In this document: positions 10,214 to 20,769 of the stretch, in pieces | How positions within the stretch are numbered: position 1 is the stretch's first letter | How the letters are laid out: every line of letters starts with the position of its first letter | Source of the DNA: Muscardinus avellanarius | Taxonomy: Eukaryota > Chordata > Mammalia > Rodentia > Gliridae | Reading direction: 5' to 3' | Length of the DNA stretch: 64,000 bases | Assembly: GCA_963383645.1 (NCBI GenBank) | Contig: OY726574.1 | Coordinates: 58,529,851 to 58,593,850 of the forward strand | The notes under the pieces: generated by a model | Databases searched by the model: none | What the model was told of the DNA's origin: nothing | Seen by the model: only the letters and a program-made list of their open reading frames with translations | Translations under genes and position numbers: made by a program

Positions 10214-10397
10214 GCTGGGCATGGTGGCGCACGCTTGTAATTCCTGTGCTTGGGAGGCAGAGGCAGGAGGATCAAGGCCAGCCGCGCTGGTTTAAGAGAC
10301 CCTGTTTCAAAAATACAGAAAATAGGTCTGGGAGTGTAGCCCAGAGGTAGAAGGGCTTTCAGGAACCCCAGTACCACCAAAAAAAAAAAAAAAAAAA
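10214..10397 (+). mobile_element. Young B1-dID SINE (hairpin subfamily) with perfect 16-bp TSD
   Basis: Flanked by identical AGAAAATAACATTCTT at 10198-10213 and 10404-10419. The body carries the GCCAGCCGCGCTGG hairpin and the GGAACCCCAGTACCACC ending, with an A-tail at 10379-10397. The exact TSD and intact tail suggest a comparatively recent insertion. Confidence 0.97.
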
Positions 10398-10614
10398 GAA
10401 AAAAGAAAATAACATTCTTTGGGTAGAAATAAACATGAAACTGGAGAACATTAAATAAAAACAGAACCGGAGAACATTTTGCTAAAAGAGATTAGTCAGT
10501 CACCAAAAGTAAGAAATTGGATGCTTCCCCAACGTGAGGAAGCTAGGGAGAAAAAGGGTCATAGGAGAAAGTTTGGATGAAGAAAGAGAAACTATATATG
10601 AATAAATAAGATGA

Positions 10615-10855
10615 CCTAACTGAGGGGTATGGGAGGGGGAAGATAGAAATTCTCTGATGTGCTTGACGTGCATTCACAAACACATCAAAGTCAATCACTA
10701 AGCCAAACATGAAGAGGGAAGGGGAAGGCGATGGGGTGGGAATTGGGGATAGACTAAATAAGTAATGTGTGCATGTATGCCTCCACCATCTTGTACTCCA
10801 TTGAGATGTATGCCTAAAATGCACCAATAAAAAATAAAATAAATAAATATTGAAA
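10615..10855 (+). mobile_element. L1 3' UTR fragment (5'-truncated)
   Basis: Purine-rich GGGGTATGGGAGGGGGAAG, ATGTGCTTGACGTGCATTCA, a GGGAAGGGGAAGGCGATGGG stretch, CCATTGAGATGTATGCCT, then AATAAAAAATAAAATAAATA. The same order occurs at 45971-46174 and, inverted, near 22.1 and 31.7 kb, so this is the 3' UTR of one rodent L1 lineage. Confidence 0.75.
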
Positions 10856-10859
10856 TGAA

Positions 10860-11405
10860 TATTGAAAGAATACCTATTACAAATCAAAGAAGTTGCTATG
10901 GATGGCACAAACACATCACCTGGAATGTACTAAAACTATAAAGTCTAGTATTTTGTGTCTTGTTTTTTAAATTCCTATTATTATCTATTTCTAAGGAGTT
11001 TTTGTTTTTAATACTCTAGGGAACCCAGAAGCAGAAGAAGAGATGATTATGTTGGGAAATCCATGTATATAATAAAGACTACTAAGCCTTTAGTCAACAC
11101 TAAATTCTAGAGTGTTTTGAACAGTTAAATACTGAGAAATGGAAGAATGATCCCTAGAAATAGACACAGATTATTTAGGGGAAAGTAATAGAAAACTAAA
11201 ATTATTTCCTTTTTATGTAGGTTTCTTATGCTAATAGAGCAGAGGATGTCTGCAGATAGCATGTATCTTGATAGAAACGAGACATTTGATAAAGGTGACC
11301 TAACATCTCCGGGCATTCTTAAGGGATAGTTGGAAAGACAGGTGGATTTGTAGGTGCTTGAATGGCCAAGCAGGGATTTTAAAGTGGTCCCTATGCTATG
11401 AGTGC
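10860..11405. other. Low-copy intergenic DNA
   Basis: No gene or family recognised. Confidence 0.45.
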
Positions 11406-11407
11406 AG

Positions 11408-11566
11408 AGCCTTGCTCCGCCCTCTCTCTCTTCAGGCCATCATGCCCTTAGCTCCAAGGACCCAGCCTCTCGTGGACTGAACTCTGAATCTCCAGAATAC
11501 TGTGAGCAAATAAATTTTCCTTCTTCTAAGTTGTGTGGCCAACTGTTTTGGATTATAGCAGAGAGA
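11408..11566 (+). mobile_element. MaLR-type LTR, 3' half
   Basis: GACTGAACTCTGAATCTCCA, ACTGTGAGCAAATAAATTTT and GTGTGGCCAACTGTTTTGGA are decayed forms of the MaLR 3' block in which CCAGAACTGTGAG is followed by an AATAAA signal. The 5' half is not recognisable. Confidence 0.5.
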
Positions 11567-11567
11567 T

Positions 11568-12318
11568 GATACTCTTTTTATATTTTGGTATTTTCTCATA
11601 TTGTGTAAAAATCAGCAAAAAAAAAAAACCAACATTTTATATCTTCCTTTGTCACTAAGTTGCAGATGTGAATTATCTTCCACCCATGAGTTGCTGCCAC
11701 ATAGACAGGTCAGAATGGAGCTGAAGGAGGAGGAGGCGTTGATCTTGGGAACTGGATGGCAGGCTGCTCGTCTAGGCTAAGTAGCTGCCAGAAAAGTTGT
11801 AAGCTGTGGTTCTGGGAGTTTTTACAGGTTACTTAGTGGAGATCCTGTCCTTGTAGAGTAGCCAAATATTAGAGAGATTTAATATCTTAAAGATAATCAG
11901 ACAAATATAATCTCCCACTTAAATGATTCTATTGTTTCGATTTATGAACCCTGATAACAGAAGCTTACATAGTTTATCTATAAAATTGAGAAAATCATAC
12001 CTCTGCAGCTCTCTCAGCTTGTTCTAAGAATGAACTGAAGTCATATATGTGAAACAGCTTGATGAAATGCAAAATAATGATAGATATGTAAGACACAAGT
12101 ACAGTTTAACAGTATTGAAACATGGAATAGTCCTATTTCTGGGGTTCCAAAGGGTAAACTTTAAATTTGGGAGCTACTGAACACACTTTCTATTTGATTT
12201 GAGCTGGCCAGTGTTGGGACATGCAGCTCTGTAAAGGGTTGGGCTTCTTATCAGTAGAGACATTTACACATAACTAGATGCTCCAGCAAAAATAACACAA
12301 AAATGGTATATATATATT
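11568..12318. other. Low-copy intergenic DNA
   Basis: No gene or recognised repeat. Confidence 0.45.
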
Positions 12319-12319
12319 T

Positions 12320-12452
12320 GGTGGTACTAGGGGTGGAACCCAGGGGCTTTTCTACCTCCAGGCTATACTCCCAGAACTAAACTATTTTGTATTTATTTGG
12401 AAAAAGGGTCCCATTATGTTGCTGAGAGCCTCACTAAGTAGTTGAGGCTGGC
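12320..12452 (-). mobile_element. B1-dID SINE, 5' end missing
   Basis: Inverted ID half GGTGGTACTAGGGGTGGAAC and part of an inverted B1 up to GTTGAGGCTGGCTT, where the sequence passes into a (TG)n tract and another SINE. The inverted B1 head is absent. Confidence 0.8.

Positions 12453-12453
<1 letters not shown>

Positions 12454-12490
<37 letters not shown>
12454..12490 (-). repeat. (TG)n microsatellite
   Basis: About 18 TG units, the complement of an (AC)n tail of the next SINE, which starts TATGGTACTGGGGTTCC. Confidence 0.97.
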
Positions 12491-12493
<3 letters not shown>

Positions 12494-12675
12494 GTACTGG
12501 GGTTCCTGGAAGCCCTTCTATCTCTGGGATACACTCCCAGACCTATTTTATACTTTTTTTATTTTTGGAAACAGGGTCTCCTAAGCCAGCACAGCTGGCT
12601 TCGAACCTGCGTGATCCTCCTGTCTCTTCCTCCCAAGCGCGGGGATCACAAGCGTATGCCACCACACTTGGCTTG
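12491..12675 (-). mobile_element. B1-dID SINE, hairpin subfamily
   Basis: GGTACTGGGGTTCCTGGAAG, then GTCTCCTAAGCCAGCACAGC with a slightly decayed hairpin, and the inverted B1 head ending CCACCACACTTGGCTT. Confidence 0.92.
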
Positions 12676-12677
12676 GG

Positions 12678-13318
12678 ATTTATATTTTTGAAAAAGAGTT
12701 GGACTAGAGGCTACCATTTTTATATTCTCTGATGCTATTTTTATCAGTTTCAAAGGGAGCAATATTTTCAATTTATTTTCTATGTTTTACCCATATGTAT
12801 ATGGTATTCCATATATTTAATGACTGCTATATTAAATTGACTTTGTCTCCCTATAAATCATATAAAACAGTCACTAAATATATACATATATAAGCTATGT
12901 TAATATATAAAATATTTACATATTACCTTAGAAATTATAAATCTGTATACACTGAATATACACATATGAAAATGTATGGGTAAATTGCATGCACTTGTAG
13001 AATAAGGATTTCTCATTTTCTTTTGTTTTTAAAAATTCTCACAGAGAAGGAAAGGTCAAGATTTTTAAATCCCTATTTCAGTTTGAAACATACACTTATC
13101 ATCCTGCATGGACTTACGTTATCATTGCCTTGTGGGTGTTGAGTTCACAAACCCAGTCCTTCCTAACACTATGCAAGGAAACACACGTGATCATGGAAGC
13201 TTAAGTCAATGGCGACCTGTCCCCACCTTCTCCTAAGGGCCTCGTGTTTTCCTCTGCTATTGCAGAAGCATATGTGCATTTGCCATTCAACCTGATTAGA
13301 TGAGAAACCTTTTATGAT
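12678..13318. other. AT-rich low-copy DNA
   Basis: No gene. Includes a TATATACATATATAAGC-like AT-rich stretch near 12880-12930. Confidence 0.45.
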
Positions 13319-13399
13319 AGGGCTTTAAAAATATTTGTTAAGTTGACATATAATGAATACACACAGTATGATTCACCTGTGTAAAAATTGACAATTTGA

Positions 13400-13601
13400 G
13401 CCAGGCATGGTGGCTCATGCTTATAATCCTAGCGCTTGGGAGGCTGAGACAGAAGGATCACGCAGGTTTGAGCCAGCCTCAGCTACTTAGTGAGGCTCTC
13501 AGTAACTTAGTGAGAGCCTATTTCCGAATGAAATATAAAATAGGTCTGGGAGGGTATCCTGGAGGTAGAATGCCCCTGGATTTCATCGCCAGCACCACAC
13601 A
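13400..13601 (+). mobile_element. B1-dID SINE with 14-bp TSD, intermediate type
   Basis: AAAAATTGACAATT occurs at 13383-13396 and 13602-13615, flanking the element inside the old L1. The body combines the classic CTCAGCTACTTAGTGAGG repeat of ordinary copies with the linker ATAGGTCTGGGAGGGTA of the hairpin subfamily, so it looks transitional. Confidence 0.93.
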
Positions 13602-13944
13602 AAAAATTGACAATTCAGTGGATTTTAGCATATTTCAAACAGTTGCATGGTCTAACTTTAACTACACTACACTATAATCACTACAATCTAAGTTTAAATG
13701 TTTTTTTATCAGCCTTAAAAGAAACTTACTTCCATTCTACTTCCTATTCCGCAACTATAGACAAACATTAGTTCGCTTTCTGCCTTTAAGGACTTGCCTA
13801 TCTGGACATTTCATACAAATGAAATCAAATACTACCTGGCCTTTTGTGATTGGCTTGATTCATTTAGCATATTTTCAAAGTTCATGCAAGGTTGTATTAT
13901 GCATCAGCACGTCACTCCCTTTTATTGATGAATATTATTTATGA

Positions 13945-14180
13945 TACATGGGTCTGGAGTGTCTGAAAACCCATATGTTAAAGTCGTGGTTCTCAGATGA
14001 GGCTATTGAGAGGTGCTAAAAGCTGTAAGAGGTGGAACCACGGGGAGGTCGTGCTTATTGGAAGTACGCCCTTGAAGAAGAGATTCAGGCAGGCCCCTCC
14101 CTGCTTCTCTCTTTCACCTTGAAGCTTTCATGAAATGAGAAGCCTCCTCCCTCACACACTTCTGCCATGATCTGCTACTA
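13945..14180 (+). mobile_element. MaLR-like LTR fragment
   Basis: GTCTGAAAACCCATATGTTA, GGTGGAACCACGGGGAGGTC and ACACACTTCTGCCATGATCT fit the block order of MaLR-type LTRs. It sits within the old L1, whose sequence resumes with AGGAATATACTTACACAAG. Confidence 0.45.
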
Positions 14181-14712
14181 GGAATATACTTACACAAGTT
14201 TGTGTGGATTTGTTTTAAACGCTCTTGAGAATTTACCTAGGAGGAGAATATTGGGTCATATCCATGTGTAACCTTTGAAAAAATTGCAAGAATGGTTTTT
14301 AAGGTGGTAGCATTGCTTCATATTTTTGCCAGTAGAGCATGAATGTTACAGATGCTCTATGTCCTCATTAACTCTGCTGTCGATTTACTTTTTTGTATGT
14401 TATAGATAACAAGTCCCCTCTCGGACAGGATTTGTAAATATTTCTTTTTATTCTTTAGAAGTGCATTTCCACTTGCTTGATGGTATCCTTTGCACCACAA
14501 AAGTCTTTATTCTAATAAAAACTACTTTTCTTTTTTTTCAAACTTGTGCCCTTAGTGTTGTATTTATAAAATCATTGCCTAATCTGAGGTTGCAAAGATT
14601 TGTGCTCATATTTTCTTCTAAGAGCCCCATATAATTTTAGTTCTTTCATCCTTTTGAATTAATTTCTGTCTATGATGTGAAGTAGAGGCCTAACATTCAT
14701 TTTTGGAGGGTA

Positions 14713-14908
14713 GGTACTGGAGATTGAACTCTGGGGCATTTTATTTCTGAGCTATATTCTTAGCCATTTTTTTTTAGTTTGTTTTGAAACAGGGTCTCAT
14801 TAGCTTATGAGGGTCCTGGGAAATTGCTGAGGCTGGTCTTGAAACTGCAATCCTTCGTTCTAAGCCTTCCAAGTACCAGGATTGTAGGTTTGTGGCACTA
14901 CACACAGA
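14713..14908 (-). mobile_element. B1-dID SINE
   Basis: GGTACTGGAGATTGAACTCT, TTGTTTTGAAACAGGGTCTC, and the inverted B1 ending TTGTGGCACTACACACAGA. Inserted in the old L1. Confidence 0.88.
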
Positions 14909-15067
14909 TCCAATTTATTTCTTTTGCAGATAAACAGCCAGTTGTCCCACATCATTTGTTGAAGACATATTCCTTTTCTTACTGAACTGTCTTGGTAGCT
15001 TTGGCAATATTTAATTGATCATATGTATGAGGCCAAATTTTTGCACCAACAATATTTCATTTCTCAT

Positions 15068-15070
<3 letters not shown>

Positions 15071-15129
<59 letters not shown>
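15071..15129. repeat. Compound (TC)n(TA)n microsatellite
   Basis: About 15 TC units followed directly by about 14 TA units. Confidence 0.98.
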
Positions 15130-15132
<3 letters not shown>

Positions 15133-15484
15133 TTTTTGTAACTTGTACAAGTAGCACTATTTATGGCCCATGTGGAATATAAAATATAGACATATCCCCA
15201 ATGCATGATGGAAAACCAGGAGGACTGGCATGTTCTGCTTTCTATCCTGACAAGTTGTAACTGTACATCTGTCTCTGGTGGCTTTCAACAGGTGATTAGA
15301 GAAAACTAAACAATGAAGAAAGAAAGAAAGGCCTGACCCCACAGTCAAACACGAAAATTCTCAAGTGTCTTTGTATCTGTTTTCCTTTTAAATAAAGATT
15401 CTTGTACGTAACACTCTTCTATGTTCTTGTCAATTTCATTCTTGTATGTAGGTGATAAAGTTAATTCACAAGAATTGAATATTT
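15130..15484. other. Low-copy intergenic DNA
   Basis: Minus-strand frames at 15157-15348 and 15345-15560 have no recognisable product. Confidence 0.45.
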
Positions 15485-15485
15485 G

Positions 15486-15672
15486 ATGGGCGTGGTGGCA
15501 CAAGTTTGTAATCACAGTACTTGGGAGGCTGAGGCAGGAGAATTGCAGGTTCACGGCCACCCTCAGCTACTTAGTAAGACCCTCCACGACTTAGTGAGAC
15601 CCTGTTTCAAAATAAATGATAAAAAAATAGGGCTGGGGGTTTAGCTCAGGTATAATGCCTTGGGGGGGAAAA
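15486..15672 (+). mobile_element. B1-dID SINE, 3' truncated
   Basis: B1 head ATGGGCGTGGTGGCACAAGT, linker AAAATAAATGATAAAAAAAT, and an ID half GGGCTGGGGGTTTAGCTCAG that stops at GCCTTGGGGGGG before the B-box region. Confidence 0.9.
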
Positions 15673-15779
15673 GTCTGTTTGGTATTTTAGTTTATATGTT
15701 CTTCTGTATTACATAAGTTCAAAAACTATGTCAAAAGATAATGCTAGCAAACTACTTAGAACATATGGGATATAATATT

Positions 15780-15908
15780 ATTCATACTTATTATGTGCCA
15801 ACCATCATGTTATGCTTTGTATGTGGGATTCCATTTTACCTTTGTGCCATCAATGAAATGTGCCATTATAATGTTTATTCAAAGTTGCATAAAAATTAAA
15901 GCATAGAT
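15780..15908 (+). mobile_element. MIR, 5' portion (possible)
   Basis: ACTTATTATGTGCCAACCAT and following bases resemble the MIR core. A MIR-like 3' portion resumes at 16217 beyond an L1 insertion. Diverged, hence modest confidence. Confidence 0.4.
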
Positions 15909-16205
15909 TTTTTTATTGAACATAAATGGTATAAATTTAAACTATACTTGGTGCCCTCTTCCCCCCTGCCTCTGTTTTCCCTTCCCCCCTCCCACCAATG
16001 AATGTCCAGGGTAACCATGCCATATTCATAATTTTGCACATATTCGGATGTAGACCCTCATTAATCAAGTTCAGTGTTCCTCCTTCCCTATCTTTTCATT
16101 CAAGCTTTGCTGGTATTTTCCCTCCATTTCCTGGAGTACCACTGGTATCCACTACATTCCCTAGTTTGGGCATATTAGAGGGAACATATGTACCTTCTCT
16201 TTCTG
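15909..16205 (-). mobile_element. L1 3' end, 297 bp, with exact 11-bp TSD
   Basis: AAAGCATAGAT flanks it at 15898-15908 and 16206-16216. On the minus strand the order CCAAACTAGGGAAT, CCAGGAAATGGAGGG, AAATACCAGCAAAGC, GGTGGGAGGGGGGAAGGG, GGCACCAAGTATAG matches the 3' UTR of the L1 ending at 27380. The T-run at 15909 is the tail complement. The 105-codon plus-strand frame at 15998-16315 is an antisense artefact of this element. Confidence 0.85.
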
Positions 16206-16216
16206 AAAGCATAGAT

Positions 16217-16275
16217 AATTTGAATCATTTAACCAAAGTCACAGAGCCACAGTTTTCTAACCAAGATATAAATGC
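16217..16275 (+). mobile_element. MIR, 3' portion (possible)
   Basis: CATTTAACCAAAGTCACAGA and a following weak TTCTAACCAAGATATAAATG resemble the MIR 3' region containing AAGGTCACACAGC. Confidence 0.4.
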
Positions 16276-16389
16276 TGATATGAGAAGTTCCGGAGACTAT
16301 TGCATCAGTAAATAAGTACAAAGGAGATTATCTGTAACTGATTCATTTTATGAACAAGAAAAACAATCTCAGCATATTGAGTAGTTGGT

Positions 16390-16564
16390 TATGGTAGAAG
16401 GTGTGTGCTTAGCCAGTACTTGGGAGGCTAAGACAGAAGAATCACAGGTCCAAGGCTAGCCTCAGCAAATTAGTAAGACCCTGTTTCAGAGTAAAAGAAA
16501 AGAAAAATGGCTGGTGGTATATGTGAGAGGTAGAATACCCCTGGGTTTAATCCTAAGTACCAAA
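16390..16564 (+). mobile_element. B1-dID SINE, B1 head decayed
   Basis: CCAGTACTTGGGAGGCTAAG core, CCTGTTTCAGAGTAAAAGAA linker, and an ID half ending CCCTGGGTTTAATCCTAAGT. Confidence 0.87.
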
Positions 16565-17448
16565 AAAACCTAGTAATTATTTCAAATGATGCAAGACAAA
16601 AGCATATATTTTCAGGTTGGGCCTTGCACACATTGGTAGAGTTAGGTACTTCATACTGGTAGACTCAAAGTGGTTTAATCTATTTTCTTTATGAGATCCC
16701 TGAATATTTGCAGATTCCTATCATGCACACCTCAAAAATTCAACTTCTCTTCTTTATGATCAGATTCCGATTTCTCCTATGAAGATACTTGTACTCAGGT
16801 GACAGAACCCAACTTCTTACAAAGTGCTTTTATTTCTAGCACAGTTGGATTTGCTGGTAACAGCCTGTGTCATGCCCTGTGGCCTGTGACTCAGTACCTA
16901 ATGCTTCGAGAACCTTGTCCTACAGCGAAGTCCAACTCGGTGACATCCCGCCCAGTGGACTGTGACAGAGGCCTACAGTCATGTGTCTGCCACCCTCATA
17001 TCACACAGAGTGCTGCCACTCAGGGTCAACAGTGACTTTGCATTACAGAATCAAAAGGGAGTTCCAGGGCACAGGACCTAACATTGCAAACTGAAATGGT
17101 TCTGGAAAACCATGATAGGCCGATGACCCCACTTACGTCATCCTCGAGTTCCTCTCTGTGACCCTATTACAGTCGGTCCCTTCCCCAGAATTCAACTCCA
17201 GGCAACCACCAAACTGTTTGCTAGCCCTATAATTTTCCCCACAAATCTGTAAATTTCCTCATGTAACATGTAATCATCTTCCGTGTCTGGTTTTGTTACC
17301 TTCATTTTCTGAATGATTTAAGAAAAGTCATTCATTTGAAATTTATTCAGATTTTTTTCCTGTGTATAGTGGTAGGAATACTTTCTAGCTTTCTACATTT
17401 CTGACCTGAAGGTAGTCATCTGCTTTTTGTTTTGTTTTGTTTGGGGAA
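16565..17448. other. Low-copy DNA; possible old L1 fragment 17185-17320
   Basis: The stretch CCAGGCAACCACCAAACTGT followed by a TCTGGTTTTGTTACCTTC-like segment faintly resembles old minus-strand L1 3' UTR. The frame at 16799-17035 has no recognised product. Confidence 0.35.
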
Positions 17449-17449
17449 G

Positions 17450-17648
17450 GATACCAAGGAATGAACCCAGGAACATTCTACCTCTGAATACCGCCACCAG
17501 CCCTTTTTGTTTATTTATATTTATTTTGAAATTGGTCTCACTAAGTTGTTGAGGGCCTCATTAAGTTGATGAGGTTGGCCTGGAACCTGTTTCATCCTTA
17601 CAAGAACTGGGATTATGGGTGTTATAGGGGCACGCTACCACACCCAGC
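17450..17648 (-). mobile_element. B1-dID SINE with imperfect TSD
   Basis: Inverted ID half GGAATGAACCCAGGAACATT and inverted B1 ending CGCTACCACACCCAGC. AGTCATCTGCTTTTTG upstream (17414 on) and AGTCATCTGCCTTTTTTG downstream (17649 on) form the TSD. Confidence 0.92.
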
Positions 17649-17649
17649 A

Positions 17650-18653
17650 GTCATCTGCCTTTTTTGAAGGTAGGAAAAAAGTATCTGCAACAACATATTA
17701 CCAAATGGTGATCTAAATTTTATAATTTTCTTACATATTATAAGTAAAATTGACTGTATAATAGTGAAAGAGTTTTTCCAAACATAGTGGCAGAAAAGGA
17801 GGTCACGTCCAGGGGAGAAATGAAAATGTTCAAAGTCGCAGAGTACAAAATGCAAGGCTAACGTGCTACTTCGAGAGTAGGAATACCCTGGTTCCTTTAT
17901 GGTCATCTGGGGGGAAATAAGGCTGTAAATGGTTCTCTGCTGGCTGTTATTATGCTCCAGTATCACCACCTAAAGACCAGTGTCTCATGGAAAACAGTGA
18001 TTGGTGTCATAATTCTCTTCACGTGGTGCTGCGAGGGCTGAGCAGTTGGCAGTCGGTTTCCTAATGGACTCATCTCCTAACAGCAATAATAAAATTATTA
18101 CTCTGCAACCTTGTAAATGATTACAAATTACTGCAATAAGGAAAAGGTATTCAGCATCATTATTGCACAGTCAAAGGCATTTCCACATTAACCAAAGAAA
18201 TCAGTAATGAGCAGATGACGCATTTTTTTTATGCAAACAGAAGTAAACACTGTTCTCTCTATATACCTCTTTCTTGCAGGTTTGATAACCGAGAAGTAAA
18301 TTATGTCCCTCTCTGAAACATCACCACTCACTCACTGCAGCGTACACTCCTTTCTACGTATGTTTAAACCTCCCTTACTGAATATAAAAGTAATACTTTT
18401 GTGTCAATATTTAAGGAGTGAAATTTCATCTGGAGTAATGATAAGAAAGGGAGATGGCAAATATATAATGAAAGGTTTCAAATAATTTTCAGAAATGAGT
18501 GCTGGCAAAAGTAGAAAAAATTGATTTACTTCAGCAAGAATATCAGAGATAAACCAAGCCCTGAGGTGATGCTTTAAAAAGAAGGCAAGGCAACCCCTTT
18601 CCTTCACAGGGAGCACTGTCTAAGATATGAATAAGAGAGGGCAGAAAAGAAAG
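17650..18653. other. Low-copy intergenic DNA
   Basis: Frames at 17622-17969 and 18404-18616 (minus) and 18303-18485 (plus) have no identifiable domain and no consistent codon pattern. Confidence 0.45.
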
Positions 18654-18655
18654 AA

Positions 18656-18863
18656 GCCAGGCATGGCATCACAGGCCTGTAATTTCAGCACTTGAGAGAC
18701 TGAAACAGGAGGACAACAGGTCTCGGTCAGGCTCAGCAACTCAGCGAGACCCTATTTCAAAATAACAACAACAACAACAACAACAACAAAAGTGTGCTCG
18801 GGTATTGCTTCCCTAAATTCAATCCCTGAGTTCAATATCCCTGAGTTCAATCCTCAATACCAA
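18656..18863 (+). mobile_element. B1-dID SINE with (AAC)n linker and tripled B-box segment
   Basis: GCCAGGCATGGCATCACAGG head. The linker has expanded into an (AAC)n array at about 18761-18789. The ID half carries three tandem TTCAAT-containing units (CTAAATTCAATCC, CTGAGTTCAATATCC, CTGAGTTCAATCCTC) at about 18813-18855 instead of one. Confidence 0.88.
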
Positions 18864-18864
18864 A

Positions 18865-19294
18865 GAGCAACAAACAAAAGCATATAAGACATTCTTAAAA
18901 AGACAGAAATGCACACATACAAATTAATTCATGAAAACTGGATATAAAGTGTGGAGCTGGGAACGAGACAGCTGCCCAGTTGCTGGGATCAGCATAAAGT
19001 CAGAGTCAAAATAACTTACTCAATGACAATTCCAAAGAATTGCGCCGGAGATCCTGACATCCTTTCTAACATGAGTGCTTCAGACCAAAGTTTGATGGTT
19101 TGGGTCCAACACTAGCTTCAGTGTGTTTAAAAAGAGAGAAAGTACAGAAGTTACTAAACTGGAAAAGTGTCAAGAAGCTAGAGAAACAACAACAACCTCA
19201 TGAGTGCACCTGACAATTGCACACACAGCATCTAACTATCACACAGGAGTCAATCTCATGGAGGCCGCGTTAGCACTGCTATGGCAGACTGGTT
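18865..19294. other. Low-copy intergenic DNA
   Basis: No gene or family recognised. Confidence 0.45.
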
Positions 19295-19299
19295 ATTCC

Positions 19300-19690
19300 G
19301 TTAGTGACCTTTCCTTTACTATAACAAAACACTGAGGTAATCAACACATGAAGAGAAAAGGCTTACTCTGATTCACTATTTTGGAGACTCCATCCCATGG
19401 TTGGTTGGCCCCGTTGCTTTGGGCCAATGGGGAGACAGGACATCCTAAAGAGAGTGTGTGGTGCAGGAAACATCATTTTGTGGACAGGAAGCAAAGGAGA
19501 GGAAGACGAAGAGACCAGGGTCCCACAATCCCCTTTAGGCTCTACTCCAACAACCTAAAGACCTCCCACTAGGTCTCAGCCCCTAGATTTTCTACCACCT
19601 CCTGTTACTGCCAACCTGGAGACCATGTCTTCAGCACATGGACATTTGGGGGACATCTACATCTGAAGGTCTCTTTGAGAGGCAGGAGGT
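19300..19690 (-). mobile_element. MaLR-type LTR
   Basis: ACTATAACAAAACACTGAGG, AGAAAAGGCTTACTCTGATT, a CATCCCATGGTTGGTTGGCC segment and TTCAGCACATGGACATTTGG occur in the order found in minus-strand MaLR LTRs. The same segments recur at 41424-41798. Confidence 0.55.
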
Positions 19691-19794
19691 ACTAGTCACC
19701 CACTCCGACATTCATTATACATTTGCTTCTCAGTGAAAGAAGCCTGCTGCCAGCCAGGCACACTGCCACGCAGAACCAGAGGCTGCATTCCCTC

Positions 19795-20200
19795 CCACCT
19801 AACCACGTTTCCTGACTCTGACCAAATGCTGGCCAATGAAGTGCAGGCAAAGGTGTGAGACTTCCAGAAAGATCATTAAGGGAAGGGCCCACTTTTCCTA
19901 CCTTTTGCCCTTTCTGTTGCTTAGAGAATAAAAATGAGGACCAGAACTCCTCCAGAAGTTATCTTTGATGGTCAGTGCACCTTGATCATGGAAGAGATCT
20001 CCTAAAGAGTGGAGCAGAAGAGAGAAATAAACAAAGGGAAATCAACTCTCAACCACTAAGGAGAGGGAAGACCCAACACAGACCGTGGGTAGGCAGCCAT
20101 AGCCTGCTGTTATATGTTATAAAAATCCCCGCCTTTCTTAAACCTAAGAAATATCCTGTAATTATTGGACTATGGCATGTTATTGTATCATTTGTTATTA
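19795..20200 (+). mobile_element. Possible old LTR
   Basis: TGCTGGCCAATGAAGTGCAG, GAGACTTCCAGAAAGATCAT and a following AGAGAATAAAAATGAGGA block resemble an old mammalian LTR-like repeat I recall without a certain name. Weak. Confidence 0.3.
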
Positions 20201-20384
20201 TAACATAAATTTTATATCATAGTGTCATTATATCATACCATTAGTCTGTGTGCAGTGTGTATATAGTTTGTCTATAGACAACTAGGTTGAATCTACAAAC
20301 TTTCAGTCATGAGTCATATTTTAAAACTTATAAACTATAAATTATATATATATATATATGAATTCACATGTCCCTGTGATAATC

Positions 20385-20768
20385 AGCTTTATGTATCAAC
20401 TTAGATGATTATAATCCTCAGTTACGCAAATCCTCACTACTGTACGTGTTGCCGTGAGGTATTTTGAATATGTCGTGACTAGTCTATAAACAGATGACTC
20501 CAAGAAAGGGAGCTAATCCTAGCTAATCCTGTAAAAATTGTATGATCTGATTCAGTCACTTGAAGGCAGTCTGGGGCTTCCGGATGCAGCGAGAACTCTG
20601 CCTGGGCCTGTGAGTTCCAGCCTGTCCTTCCTCACCGCCTGTCCTATGGATTTCATCACTCCAGTCCACCCCCACAATCACATTAAGTCAATTCCCTGCA
20701 ATAAGTCTCTCAGCATGCTATTTCCTATTGAGTCTATTTCTTTGATTCTACCTTAACTGATACAGTTA
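20385..20768 (+). mobile_element. ERVL-type (MLT2-like) LTR
   Basis: TATGTATCAACTTAGATGAT, TTGCCGTGAGGTATTTTGAA, CTGTCCTATGGATTTCATCA, CCACAATCACATTAAGTCAA and a terminal ACTGATACAG follow the block order of ERVL-type LTRs. Confidence 0.6.
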
Positions 20769-20769
20769 C

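Larger units (their letters stand above)
13319..15055 (-). mobile_element. Ancient L1 (L1M-type), interrupted three times
   Basis: Minus-strand L1 3' UTR and ORF2 end. Recognisable pieces are GACTTGCCTATCTGGACATT, CTGGCCTTTTGTGATTGGCT, AAATCATTGCCTAATCTGAG and CAGTTGTCCCACATCATTTG, in the order of old mammalian L1 elements. It is split by a SINE (13400-13601), a MaLR-like LTR (about 13945-14180) and another SINE (14713-14908), so it is the oldest element here. No open frame survives. Confidence 0.7.

Noticed and set aside
15998..16315. 105-codon plus-strand frame that looked like a small gene
   Set aside because: Most of it is the antisense of a TSD-flanked L1 3' UTR (15909-16205).
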